DNA of 64,000 nt from JBEDUK01 sp040414485 (GTDB lineage: Bacteria; Actinomycetota; UBA4738). The notes below the pieces were generated by a model that saw nothing but the letters and a program-made list of their open reading frames with translations, was not told where the DNA came from and did no database searches. Positions within the stretch are counted from its first letter, which is position 1. Each line of letters opens with the position of its first letter. Both the position numbers and the translations under genes were made by a program. This document shows, piece by piece, positions 47,033 through 55,274 of this stretch. Where the stretch lies: assembly GCA_040414485.1 (NCBI GenBank), contig JBEDUK010000053.1, positions 4,552 through 68,551 on the forward strand, in the 5' to 3' direction.

Positions 47033-48495
47033 TGGCGGAACGCCGGCCAGATGGCCGGCCACGGCCGACGAAGGCCGGTGCAGATCCAGATGCGGGCGCC
47101 GTTCTCGTCGTTGTCCACGCCGTGCGGGCTTCGGAACACGGCAGCCAGGCGGACCTGCCTGAAGTACGGCGTGAGGCTCGAAGCCGAGTCCCAGCCGACC
47201 ACCACGGCGGTGCCGCCCGCCGCGCCCGGCAGCGGCGGGCCCCACCACCATTCGTTGTTGTGCCCGCTGTACGCGCGCGGCAGCCCCAGCGCGGGACCGT
47301 ACCGGTCGATCGCGCCAGCCTCGCCGTAGTTCGCCGTGAGAACGACGGTCCGTCGGCGTTCGGCGTCGGGGAGCGACCGGTACACGCGCGCGACCGTCGC
47401 GGTCAGCTGCGGCCAGCCGATGACCTCGCCGAGGTTGTAGTTCACGGCCTGCAGCGGAACCTTCGCCAACGCCGACGCGGGCAGGATGGGCAGTGACACC
47501 GGCAGGCTCAGCGCGCCGAGCACGGAGACCCAGACGATCGCGGCGCGCGGCGATCGCCAGATCAGCCTCCGCTTCGCCCGCCGATCAACCAGGAAGCGAC
47601 GGGTGCCTGCCACCACGTCGCGCGCCACGATCGAGCCTGCCGCGAACAGCGCGGGGTACAGACCGGCGAGGTAGTAGGGCCGGTCGGCCACGAACACCAG
47701 GAGCAGGACGAACAGGGTCAGATAGGCGAGCCCGAACGCCCGGTACGCGCGGAACCGGGCGTCGCGGAGGAGCGCGACCAACCCACCGATCCACACCGGC
47801 GCGACCCACCACCCGGGCAGGAGCAGCTGGATCGCGAAGAACGACGCGGCGTATCCGGCACCCGAGTGCTCGCGCTGCAGGTTGCGGGACATCTCGAGCG
47901 TCGGCCAGCCACGGGCCGCCTGCCAGGCGAGCGTCGGCGCCCACATGGCCGCCGCGATCGCCGCCCCGCCCCACAGCCACGGACTGCGGAAGATCCGCGC
48001 CTGGCGGTTGACCAGGAACCCGATCGTCAGCCCGCCGGCCAGGAGGAGGATCGTCTCCTTCGTGAGCAGCGCCAGACCGACCACGACGCCGACGGCGAGC
48101 CAGAGGCGGTCGTTCCCGGTTCGGACGATGCGGATGATCAACCAGGAGACGAAGGTCCACGCCGTGATGTCGTAGATCGTCGGGCCCGCCAGGTGGCCGG
48201 CGACCAGGAACGGGCTCACCGCCAGCGCGAGCGCCGCGAGGCCTTGCGGGAACCGCCCACCCCCGAGCTCCCTCGCGATCAGCGCGGCGCCGAACACCGC
48301 GGCGCCGTCGGCGAGTGCCGGGAACAGGCGAAGACCGTACAACGATGTCCCGAACAGCACCCTGGAGAGCCAGACGAACGCGATGGACCCCGGCGGCTGG
48401 TCGACGTAGCCCCACTGCATGTGGTGGGACGCGTCCAGGAAGTACAGCTCGTCACGGTGGTAGCCCGAGGCGCCGACGGCGAGCAGGATCGCCAC
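47023..48495 (-). CDS. GT39/ArnT-like membrane glycosyltransferase
   Basis: 490 residues or more. After the first helix, the outer loop GYHRDELYFLDASHHMQWGYVDQPP carries the acidic pair of the ArnT/PMT-like GT-C family. About ten helices follow, then an extracytoplasmic domain (~370-490) with VVLTANYGEAGAIDRYGP and NEWWWGPP. It probably transfers a sugar from a polyprenyl phosphate. The N-terminal helix is cut short with GTG 48495: the frame upstream continues hydrophobic (AAQAGGLALLAVAILL) and charged, but holds no ATG, GTG or TTG before the next gene, so the start codon is unclear. Confidence 0.82.
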   Translation of the reverse strand: MAILLAVGASGYHRDELYFLDASHHMQWGYVDQPPGSIAFVWLSRVLFGTSLYGLRLFPALADGAAVFGAALIARELGGGRFPQGLAALALAVSPFLVAGHLAGPTIYDITAWTFVSWLIIRIVRTGNDRLWLAVGVVVGLALLTKETILLLAGGLTIGFLVNRQARIFRSPWLWGGAAIAAAMWAPTLAWQAARGWPTLEMSRNLQREHSGAGYAASFFAIQLLLPGWWVAPVWIGGLVALLRDARFRAYRAFGLAYLTLFVLLLVFVADRPYYLAGLYPALFAAGSIVARDVVAGTRRFLVDRRAKRRLIWRSPRAAIVWVSVLGALSLPVSLPILPASALAKVPLQAVNYNLGEVIGWPQLTATVARVYRSLPDAERRRTVVLTANYGEAGAIDRYGPALGLPRAYSGHNNEWWWGPPLPGAAGGTAVVVGWDSASSLTPYFRQVRLAAVFRSPHGVDNDENGARIWICTGLRRPWPAIWPAFRHYG

Positions 48496-48623
48496 CGCGA
48501 GCAGTGCGAGCCCGCCGGCCTGCGCCGCCCGGAACGGCGGAAGCGGCCCGGCGCACTCGTTCGTTCGCCGGTCGTCCTGCCTGCTCCGGACCCGCGTGCC
48601 GCCCGTGTCGACCTTGGATTCGC

Positions 48624-49109
48624 CTACAGCGCCGCCGTGCCGGTCACCTGTGCCTGCGTCACCGGGGTGAACACGCAGTCGCCCGACAGGATCTTGAACG
48701 ACACGTTGTTCACGGAGATGTCCTCACCGGCGAACTTCCCCGAGACGACCGAGCCCGACAGGGTCTGGTTCCCGAGGTCGACCGTGAGGCTCACCTTCGA
48801 CCTCTCGCCGGTGTTCCACCTGAGCTTCAGCGTGACCGTCCCCGTGCCGCTGGTGCAGCTCAGATTCCCGCCGCCGCCGCCCTTGACCTTCGCCTTCGTC
48901 ACGCCGCCGCCGTTGCAGTGGGTGAGCTTGCCCTTCGCCGTGATCGCCTGCTGCGACTGCGTCAGCGTGAGGCCCGGGTCGAAGTTGACGATCGTGCTCA
49001 GCCTGCACGTGGTGGACTGGGCGCTGGTCCCGGCCTGTGCGGCGGGTCCGGCAAGCGCCACGGTGAGCATCATGCCGGCGATCAGGCCGCCGGCGAGGAC
49101 CTTGCGCAT
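48624..49109 (-). CDS. Secreted protein of unknown function
   Basis: 161 residues with a clear signal peptide (MRKVLAGGLIAGMMLTVALAG, cleavage likely near AQAG). The mature part is beta-rich, Gly/Thr/Ser-rich, with three Cys (CRLST, LTHCNG, LSCTSG) and a fourth in GDCVFTP, possibly two disulfides. No family recognised. GAGGGGGAACC lies before ATG 49109. Upstream of the GT39-like gene on the same strand, with a 128 bp gap. Confidence 0.7.
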   Translation of the reverse strand: MRKVLAGGLIAGMMLTVALAGPAAQAGTSAQSTTCRLSTIVNFDPGLTLTQSQQAITAKGKLTHCNGGGVTKAKVKGGGGGNLSCTSGTGTVTLKLRWNTGERSKVSLTVDLGNQTLSGSVVSGKFAGEDISVNNVSFKILSGDCVFTPVTQAQVTGTAAL

Positions 49110-49213
49110 GATGGTTCCCCCTCTCAGGTTGCCGAGTATGGCGGTTGACGGACGCGGAACGCGCATACGTCTATCACGCGCGGCCCGACAGCGCGAACCG
49201 CCGGCCTTGCCGG

Positions 49214-50371
49214 TCAGTACAGGAACATCGGCTTGCCGGTGACGTGCCGAACCTTCGGGCGGTACGCGGCCACGTCGTACAGCTCGTCGATGTCCACGCG
49301 CTTCTGACCCTCCTTCGTCACCGAGATGGGCACGTGCGTGTAGGTGCCGCCTCGAAGCGCGACCAGCCGTCCGGACACGCCCTCGAGGGCGAGGTCCGCC
49401 GCCATCACCGCGTAGTTCGTGGCGACCATGAGGTCCAACGAATCGGGGCTGCCGGATCGCACCAGGTATCCAAGTTGCTGATAGACCGTGTTGAGGCCGG
49501 TTCGCTCCTTGAGCAGCTCCGACGTGAGCGCGCCGATTCCGCCGAGCTTCCGGTGGCCGTACGCGTCCGCCTCGCCGGACAGGACCATCTCGCCGCCCTT
49601 CAGCGTGGCGCCCTCGGAGATGGTCATCATGGCGTACCGGCTCGGGTTCTCCGCGCGGTCCTCGACCAGCAACGCGGCGAGCCGGTCCACGTCGAACGGC
49701 ACCTCCGAGATCACGGCCCGGTCCACACCGGCCAGGTAGGCCGTCACCAGCGACGTCTCTCCGCTGTAGCGGCCGAACAGCTCGACGACGGCGATCCGTT
49801 CGTGTGAGCCGGAACTGGTGCGGAGGCTGTGGATGGATTCGACGCCGCGGGTCACCGCCGTCGAGAAGCCGATGCAGTAATCCGTGCCGTGGACGTCGTT
49901 GTCCATCGTCTTCGGGATGGCGATGACCGGGACGCCCTCCCGGTGCAGGCGAAGGCCGTAGGAGAGCGTGTCGTCCCCGCCGATCGGGAGCAGCACGTCC
50001 AGCCGCTCGCGTTCGATCACCCGCAGGACGTGCGCCGTGAAGTCGAACGGCCCGTCCGCGCCGGTGTCGACCTCAGACGCCAGGAACGCCGGCACGTCCT
50101 TCGGTTTGACCTTCGCGGGATTCGTCCTGGACGTGTGCAGGATCGTGCCTCCGGACCGGTCGATCGTGCGCACGGCGACCGGGTCGAGCGGCTCGAAGAA
50201 CTCTTCCCGCCTGGCGTCGGGATCGTCGGGATCGAACTCGAGCAGGCCGCCCCATCCCCGTCGGATGCCGAGCACCTCATGGCCGTCCGCGGCGACCCGG
50301 TTGACCGCCGCCTTGATGCATGCGTTCAGGCCAGGGACGTCGCCGCCTCCGGTCAGGATGCCGATCCGCAT
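49214..50371 (-). CDS. Phosphofructokinase, pyrophosphate-type signature
   Basis: 385-residue phosphofructokinase. It opens MRIGILTGGGDVPGLNA. GGDDT (131-135) and PKTMDND (153-159) carry the Asp and Lys that mark PPi-dependent enzymes, where ATP enzymes have GGDGS and PGTIDND. GIGALTSELLKERTGLNTVYQQLGYLVRSG is typical of actinobacterial PFKs. It catalyses the fructose-6-phosphate step, which with PPi is reversible. ATG 50371 follows a GAGGACGAGGAG ribosome-binding site. Divergent from glycerol kinase. Confidence 0.9.
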   Translation of the reverse strand: MRIGILTGGGDVPGLNACIKAAVNRVAADGHEVLGIRRGWGGLLEFDPDDPDARREEFFEPLDPVAVRTIDRSGGTILHTSRTNPAKVKPKDVPAFLASEVDTGADGPFDFTAHVLRVIERERLDVLLPIGGDDTLSYGLRLHREGVPVIAIPKTMDNDVHGTDYCIGFSTAVTRGVESIHSLRTSSGSHERIAVVELFGRYSGETSLVTAYLAGVDRAVISEVPFDVDRLAALLVEDRAENPSRYAMMTISEGATLKGGEMVLSGEADAYGHRKLGGIGALTSELLKERTGLNTVYQQLGYLVRSGSPDSLDLMVATNYAVMAADLALEGVSGRLVALRGGTYTHVPISVTKEGQKRVDIDELYDVAAYRPKVRHVTGKPMFLY

Positions 50372-50410
50372 CGCCACGCGCTCCTCGTCCTCACGCTGCC
50401 CGACCGGCTC

Positions 50411-50420
50411 ACTGTAGCCT
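50411..50420. promoter_or_regulatory. Shared divergent -10 element between pfk and glpK
   Basis: ACTGTAGCCT reads TACAGT on the minus strand (toward phosphofructokinase, ~40 nt leader) and TAGCCT on the plus strand (9 nt before ATG 50430 of glycerol kinase, leaderless spacing). Confidence 0.4.
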
Positions 50421-50429
50421 GTGCGCGCC

Positions 50430-51941
50430 ATGGCGACGGAGCGGGGACGCCTGCTGGCGATCGACGCCGGAACGACCGGCGTCCGGGCGATGCTCGTGGC
50501 GGAGGACGGCTCGGTCGTCGCACGCGGGTACCGCGAGTTCCCGCAGTCCTTTCCGCAGCCGGGGTGGGTCGAACACAACCCGGACGACTGGTGGACGGCC
50601 CTGCAGGCGGCGACGGCCGACGCGCTCGCCGCCGGCGCGACCTCGACGGGAGACGTGTCGGCCATCGGCATGACGAACCAGCGCGAGACCACGATCGTGT
50701 GGGACCGCGCGACGCTCGAGCCCGTCCATCCGGCCATCGTGTGGCAGGACCGGCGCACGGCCCCGATGTGCGAGCGGCTGCGCGAGGAGGGCTGGGACGA
50801 ACGGATCCACGAGCGGACCGGCCTGCTGATCGACCCGTACTTCTCCGCGACGAAGATCGCGTGGATCCTCGAGCACGTCGATGGGGCCCGCGGGGCCGCG
50901 GCCGCGGGCCGGCTCGCGTTCGGCACCGTCGACTCCTATCTGATCGCGCGTATGACCGGCGGCGTTCGGCATGTCACCGACCGGACGAACGCGTCCCGTT
51001 CGATGGCGTTCGACATCAACCGGCTCGAATGGGACGGCGAGATCCTCGACCGGCTGGGGATCCCGGCGTCGATGCTGCCGGAGGTGCTGCCGTCGGTGGC
51101 CGACTTCGGCGTCACCGCTTCCGACGCGCTGGTGGCTGACGGCGTGCCTGTTCGCGGGGTGGCGGGCGACCAGCAGGCGGCACTGTTCGGCCAGGCCTGC
51201 TCTTCGCCGGGCGCGACGAAGAACACCTACGGGACGGGCTCGTTCGTCCTCATGCACACGGGAGACCGCCCGGTGCGGTCCGCCGGCGGGCTGCTCGCGA
51301 CGGTGGCGGCGGGCGCCGCGTCGTCGCCCGAGTACGCGCTGGAGGGCGCGGTGTTCGTCACCGGCGCCGCGATCCAGTGGCTCCGGGACGGCCTGGGTCT
51401 GATCGAAGCTGCCGCGGAGGCCGGGCCGCTGGCGGCGAGCGTGCCCGACTCGGGCGGCGTCGTGTTCGTTCCCGCCCTGACCGGCCTCGGGGCGCCGTGG
51501 TGGGACCCGTACGCCCGTGGGACGATCGTCGGCCTCTCGCGGGGCACGACCAGGGCGCACCTGGTTCGCGCGACGATCGAGGCGATCGCGCACCAGTCCG
51601 CCGACGTGATCGACCTGATGCGCGCCGAGGCCGGGCTGGATCTGGCCGAGCTCAGGGTGGACGGCGGCGCGGCGGCGATGGACGTCATGCTCCAGGTTCA
51701 GGCGGACCTGCTCGGTGTCCCCGTGCGCCGCGCGTTGGTGCACGAGACGACCGCGCTCGGCGCCGCCTACCTCGCCGGGCTCGGCGCCGGCACGTGGAGC
51801 GGCCCGGCGGAACTCCGATCGCTCTGGCAGTCGGACAGGCTGTTCGAGCCGCGGCGCGGTTCGTCAGAAGCGACCCGCGTCGAGCGCGAACGGTGGAGAC
51901 GCGCCGTGGAGCGGTCGAAGGGGTGGGCGGCTCCGAACTAG
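50430..51941 (+). CDS. glpK: Glycerol kinase
   Basis: FGGY-family kinase of ~503 residues making glycerol 3-phosphate. Signatures: LLAIDAGTTGVRAMLV (phosphate loop), FPQPGWVEHNPDDWW, IGMTNQRETTIVWDR, HPAIVWQDRRTA, GVAGDQQAALFGQACSSPG, YGTGSF, PALTGLGAPWWDPYARG and LRVDGGAAAMD. ATG 50430 is preferred; GTG 50421 overlaps the likely transcription start. It lies divergent from the PPi-type phosphofructokinase, a sensible pairing for glycerol entering glycolysis or gluconeogenesis. Its stop overlaps the convergent acyltransferase stop (CTAG). Confidence 0.94.
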   Translation: MATERGRLLAIDAGTTGVRAMLVAEDGSVVARGYREFPQSFPQPGWVEHNPDDWWTALQAATADALAAGATSTGDVSAIGMTNQRETTIVWDRATLEPVHPAIVWQDRRTAPMCERLREEGWDERIHERTGLLIDPYFSATKIAWILEHVDGARGAAAAGRLAFGTVDSYLIARMTGGVRHVTDRTNASRSMAFDINRLEWDGEILDRLGIPASMLPEVLPSVADFGVTASDALVADGVPVRGVAGDQQAALFGQACSSPGATKNTYGTGSFVLMHTGDRPVRSAGGLLATVAAGAASSPEYALEGAVFVTGAAIQWLRDGLGLIEAAAEAGPLAASVPDSGGVVFVPALTGLGAPWWDPYARGTIVGLSRGTTRAHLVRATIEAIAHQSADVIDLMRAEAGLDLAELRVDGGAAAMDVMLQVQADLLGVPVRRALVHETTALGAAYLAGLGAGTWSGPAELRSLWQSDRLFEPRRGSSEATRVERERWRRAVERSKGWAAPN

Positions 51942-52774
51942 GAGGCCGCCGACGGGTCGGCGTGGCCGACCTCCGCCGACTCGGGGATGCTCACGATGCC
52001 CGACGCGGTTTCTTCGGACTCCTGCTCCGGCTCGCGAGGCGGCGTCTTCGCCTGCGGCGCACCCGCGGGGATGGAGGCCGCCCGCGTGTCTCCGGCGCGT
52101 GATCCGCGGGCCTCGATCTCCTTCTTGACCCGGTCGCCGTACTCGTCCACGTACTCCTGGCCGGTGAGCATCATGATCTCGTACATGATCTCGTCGGTGG
52201 TGGACCGCAGGACGAAGCGGTCGGTCGGGGTGTCGTGGTACCGGTCGAACCGGAGCGCCTCACCGAAGCGGATCATGACCGATCCGCTCCTGGGGATCCT
52301 GTTGGTGTAGGGCCACAGCTCGAACGTCCCGATGACGCCGACCGGAACGACCGGCACGCCCGCCTCGAGCGCGATCCGCGCGACCCCGGTCTTGCCCCGG
52401 TACAGCCGGCCGTCGGGCGAGCGCGTCCCCTCCGGGAACAGCATCACCGTTCGGCCCTCGCCCAGTGCCTTCACGGCCGCGTCGATCGCGGCCCGGGAGG
52501 CCGAGCCTCCCGTGCGCTGCACCGGCACGCAGCCGGCCCACTCGAAGAACCACCGTGTGTACCAGTGCGCCCAGTAGTCGGACTTGGCGAGGATGGTCGC
52601 GCGACGGCTCCTCAGCACGAGCGGCACGAGGAGGTCGTCGGCGAAGGACAGATGGTTCGGCGCCAGGATGACCCCGCCGTCCTTCGGGATGTTCTCGAGC
52701 CCGTCGGCCCTCGGGTGGAAGAAGAGCCGAAGGATCGGGCCCAGGAACAGGTACTTCATGAGCCACCAGAACAA
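51938..52774 (-). CDS. plsC: 1-acylglycerol-3-phosphate acyltransferase
   Basis: Adds the second acyl chain to lysophosphatidate in phospholipid synthesis. 278 residues: an N-terminal membrane-associated segment, the catalytic HX4D (His41-Asp46 in NHLSFAD), LFPEGTRSPDG as acyl-acceptor motif, and VPVVPVGVIGTFELWP. The C-terminal ~65 residues are charged and disordered. The TTG start has GGAAGGGG 9 nt before it; ATG 52759 is an alternative. Near glycerol kinase, consistent with lipid use of glycerol 3-phosphate. Confidence 0.9.
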   Translation of the reverse strand: MFWWLMKYLFLGPILRLFFHPRADGLENIPKDGGVILAPNHLSFADDLLVPLVLRSRRATILAKSDYWAHWYTRWFFEWAGCVPVQRTGGSASRAAIDAAVKALGEGRTVMLFPEGTRSPDGRLYRGKTGVARIALEAGVPVVPVGVIGTFELWPYTNRIPRSGSVMIRFGEALRFDRYHDTPTDRFVLRSTTDEIMYEIMMLTGQEYVDEYGDRVKKEIEARGSRAGDTRAASIPAGAPQAKTPPREPEQESEETASGIVSIPESAEVGHADPSAAS

Positions 52775-52836
52775 TGCGCAGCACCCCTTCCGAGGGCGAT
52801 CGACACCCTGCGCTCGCCGTCGCGGCCCGCAGGCCG

Positions 52837-52851
52837 TCTATAGACTATAGG
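52837..52851. promoter_or_regulatory. Symmetric TATAGACTATA divergent promoter element
   Basis: TCTATAGACTATAGG is nearly symmetric: plus-strand TATAGA/TATAGG and minus-strand TATAGT/TATAGA. It lies between the divergent plsC and 40-residue membrane-protein genes and is an A/T island in a GC-rich region. Confidence 0.45.
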
Positions 52852-52899
52852 CCCGCACATGCCCCCGCGAGAATCTCGGAAAGGAAGCCGGCTCCTTCG

Positions 52900-53022
52900 A
52901 TGCTCGCTTACTCCGCATTCGAGTGGATCTGGGTGATTCTCCTGGTCGGCATGGTGGCGATCGCGGGCCTCTTCGCGGTCTTCGTGGTTGCGCAGCTCTT
53001 CCGCAATCCGGGACGACGTTGA
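52900..53022 (+). CDS. 40-residue single-pass membrane protein
   Basis: A very short protein with one hydrophobic helix (WIWVILLVGMVAIAGLFAVF) and a basic end (NPGRR). GGAAAGGAAG lies 10 nt before the ATG and a symmetric -10 island lies upstream. It is followed after 22 bp by the esterase gene. No family recognised. Small bitopic proteins of this kind often modulate membrane complexes. Confidence 0.55.
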   Translation: MLAYSAFEWIWVILLVGMVAIAGLFAVFVVAQLFRNPGRR

Positions 53023-53044
53023 GCGCCTCCACGGCGGTGCGGTC

Positions 53045-53848
53045 GTGAGCGCCTCGGCGTCCGCGTCCGTCTCCGTGCGGCCCGGCGCCGAGCCGTTCCG
53101 GTTCGACGGCGGACCGATCGGCGCCCTGCTTCTCCATGGATTCACCGGATCTCCCGCGTCGATGCGCCCGTTGGGCGAGTTCCTCGGTGCGCACGGTGTC
53201 GCGGTGGCCGGTCCGCGGCTGCCGGGCCACGGCACCTCGGTGGACGACCTGGCGAACCGGACGTGGCAGGAATGGTTCGCCGAGGCCGAGGCCGCCCTCG
53301 AGGAGCTGGAGACCCGTTCGACGGCAGTGATCTGCGTCGGGATGTCCATGGGCGGCGCGCTCGCCGCGCACATGGCGACGCGACACCACGACCGCCTGCG
53401 GGGTCTGGTCGTGATCAACCCGTACATCCACGATCCGCGCCTGGCGATCTCGCCGGTCGCCGGCGTCTTCGTCAAGAGCGTCAAGGGCGTCCTGAACGAC
53501 ATCAAGAGGCCCGGCCAGGACGAGATCGGATACGACCGCATCCCGACGAAGGTCCTCCCGTCGCTGAACCGGCTGCTCAAGACGGTGGTCGCGGACCTCC
53601 CACGGATCCGGCTGCCGCTGCTGGTGTTCTCCTCGCCGCAGGACCACCTGGTCAAGCCGTCGAACGCGCGTCTGTTCTTCGAGCGGGTGGCGTCGACCGA
53701 CAAGGAACTGGTGCCGCTGGCGAACTCCTACCACGTGGCCACACTCGACAACGATGCGCCACAGATCTTCGACCGCGTCCTCGGCTTCGCGGTCAGGGTG
53801 TGCTCCGGCGCGGCCGCGCCGACGTCACGCGAGCCGACCGAGCCGTGA
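53045..53848 (+). CDS. Alpha/beta-hydrolase (carboxylesterase / monoacylglycerol-lipase-like)
   Basis: 267 residues. LLLHGFTGSPASMRPLGEFL is the oxyanion region, Ser101 in VGMSMGGALAAHMA is the nucleophile, Asp in SSPQDHLVKPSN and His in ANSYHVATLDND complete the triad. This is the Est30/monoacylglycerol lipase subgroup; the substrate is probably a short acyl ester. GTG 53045 is chosen over in-frame GTG 53036 or earlier codons within the small gene. Its stop overlaps the next start in a GTGA. Confidence 0.88.
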   Translation: MSASASASVSVRPGAEPFRFDGGPIGALLLHGFTGSPASMRPLGEFLGAHGVAVAGPRLPGHGTSVDDLANRTWQEWFAEAEAALEELETRSTAVICVGMSMGGALAAHMATRHHDRLRGLVVINPYIHDPRLAISPVAGVFVKSVKGVLNDIKRPGQDEIGYDRIPTKVLPSLNRLLKTVVADLPRIRLPLLVFSSPQDHLVKPSNARLFFERVASTDKELVPLANSYHVATLDNDAPQIFDRVLGFAVRVCSGAAAPTSREPTEP

Positions 53849-54528
53849 GCGATCCGGCGCCCCCGACGCCTGCCCCGTCGCGGGAGTCCCCGCCGGGAAC
53901 GGTGACGCTCTCCCGGCAGTACGGAGCGGGCGGATTGCGCATCGCCCCGGCGGTGGCCGACGCGCTCGGGTTCAGGTTCGTCGATCGCGAACTGGTCGAG
54001 ATGGCCGCGCGGCAACTGGGCGTCGATCCCGAATGGGCCCGGGAGCACGACGAACGCGTTCCCGACGTTCTGGAGAATCTCGGGAGGGCGCTGGCGGCGG
54101 CGACACCCGAATTCGGCGTCGCACCGCCGCCCATCCTGGACGACGGGGCGATGGCCGACGCGGTTCGGAACGTCATCCACTCGCTTGCGGACTCCGGCGG
54201 GTATCTGATCCTGGGTCGTGCGTCGCAGGCGGCGCTCGCCGACCGGGCGGACGTGTGCAACATCCTCCTCGTGGCGCCGATCGGCGACCGCGTGGCGCGG
54301 ATCGCCAGGTCGCAGGAGGTGGGTGAGAAGGAGGCGCGCAGCCGCGTGGATCGCGCCGACCGCGACCGTGCCGACTACGTGCGTCGATTCTACGACCGCG
54401 ACATCGCCGACCCCACGCTCTACGACGTGGTGCTGAACACGTCCCGGCTGGGGCTGCGGGGCTCGGCTCGGCTCGCGGTCGCCGCCGCGCGCGCGAAGCT
54501 CGGCGCGGCGGCCTCCTCCGGATCCTGA
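53845..54528 (+). CDS. Cytidylate-kinase-like family protein
   Basis: 227 residues. TLSRQYGAGGLRIAPAVADALGF then FVDRELVEMAARQLGV match the N-terminus of the cytidylate-kinase-like family (Cytidylate_kin2), in which the usual P-loop GSGK is altered; here it reads QYGAGGLR. GGYLILGRASQAAL and EKEARSRVDRADRDRADYVRRFY are further signatures. Nucleoside-kinase activity is not shown for most members. The GTG start overlaps the esterase stop, so they are translated together. Confidence 0.8.
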   Translation: MSDPAPPTPAPSRESPPGTVTLSRQYGAGGLRIAPAVADALGFRFVDRELVEMAARQLGVDPEWAREHDERVPDVLENLGRALAAATPEFGVAPPPILDDGAMADAVRNVIHSLADSGGYLILGRASQAALADRADVCNILLVAPIGDRVARIARSQEVGEKEARSRVDRADRDRADYVRRFYDRDIADPTLYDVVLNTSRLGLRGSARLAVAAARAKLGAAASSGS

Positions 54529-54549
54529 CGCAGCGGGCTCGCGGCCCGG

Positions 54550-55224
54550 CTATCCGCGGAGCTCGAGGTCGACCACGACGGGCAGGTGATCCGACACGCC
54601 GGCCGCGTCGGGCCCTCCGGCCAGCCACGCGCCGCCCACCTTGACGTCCCCGCTCACGAACACGGCGTCGATGCGGTCGGTCGGTCGCTTCGCCGGATAG
54701 GTGTACCCGGGCTGCTCACCGGCCACGGCGTAGGAGTCCGTGAGGATCGACGCGATGCTTCTGGCCGCCCGGCCGTCCGGGCCCTCGTTCAGATCCGCTC
54801 CCAGAACGAGCGGCGGCGGCAGGCCCCCGAGCCGGCCCATCAGATCGTCGGCCTGACGGCCACGCTCCCCCGCCGACAGCCCGAGGTGCGCCGACACGGC
54901 CGTCACCCGTACCCCATGTGCGGCGAGCGTGACCTGCACGAACCCGCGCCGCCGCGTCTGCCCGTCGCGCGGAAGATCCAGGACGACCCGGTCCAGCGCC
55001 TTGAGGGGCAGGGAGAACAGCACGGCATTGCGGACCCGGTTGAAGGGCCGGTGGGTCGAAACCACCTCCATCCCGGCCGCGGCCGCGAGGCGACGGACCG
55101 CCCGGAGCGATCCGCACTCCTGCACGCACACGATGTCCGGCCGGACGCGCGAGAGCGTGCCGGCGACGGTGTCCACGCCGCTACGGAGGCCGTGCACGTT
55201 GTAGGTCACGACGCGGAGCCGCAC
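54550..55224 (-). CDS. Endonuclease/exonuclease/phosphatase-family hydrolase
   Basis: 224 residues of the EEP fold: RVVTYNVHGLR (metal Asn), VCVQECGS (metal Glu), VSAHLGLSAGERGRQADDL, LGADLNEGPDG (Asp and Asn) and a final SDHLPVVVDLEL (catalytic Asp-His). No signal peptide. It could act on phosphoinositol-like, lipid or nucleic acid phosphodiesters. GTG 55224 is 8 nt after TAGCCT on the minus strand, suggesting a leaderless message. It converges on the kinase-like gene. Confidence 0.87.
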   Translation of the reverse strand: MRLRVVTYNVHGLRSGVDTVAGTLSRVRPDIVCVQECGSLRAVRRLAAAAGMEVVSTHRPFNRVRNAVLFSLPLKALDRVVLDLPRDGQTRRRGFVQVTLAAHGVRVTAVSAHLGLSAGERGRQADDLMGRLGGLPPPLVLGADLNEGPDGRAARSIASILTDSYAVAGEQPGYTYPAKRPTDRIDAVFVSGDVKVGGAWLAGGPDAAGVSDHLPVVVDLELRG

Positions 55225-55232
55225 GGCCTCTC

Positions 55233-55238
55233 AGGCTA
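55233..55238 (-). promoter_or_regulatory. Leaderless-type -10 TAGCCT
   Basis: TAGCCT on the minus strand ends 8 nt before GTG 55224 of the EEP hydrolase; the same hexamer precedes glpK. Confidence 0.35.
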
Positions 55239-55274
55239 TCGGGCGCGTCGAGCAAGGAGGGTTCGGCGGAGGCG

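Noticed and set aside
46028..47251. N-terminal extension of threonine aldolase of about 400 codons
   Set aside because: It is antisense to ketopantoate reductase; the aldolase family N-terminus begins at GTG 46027.
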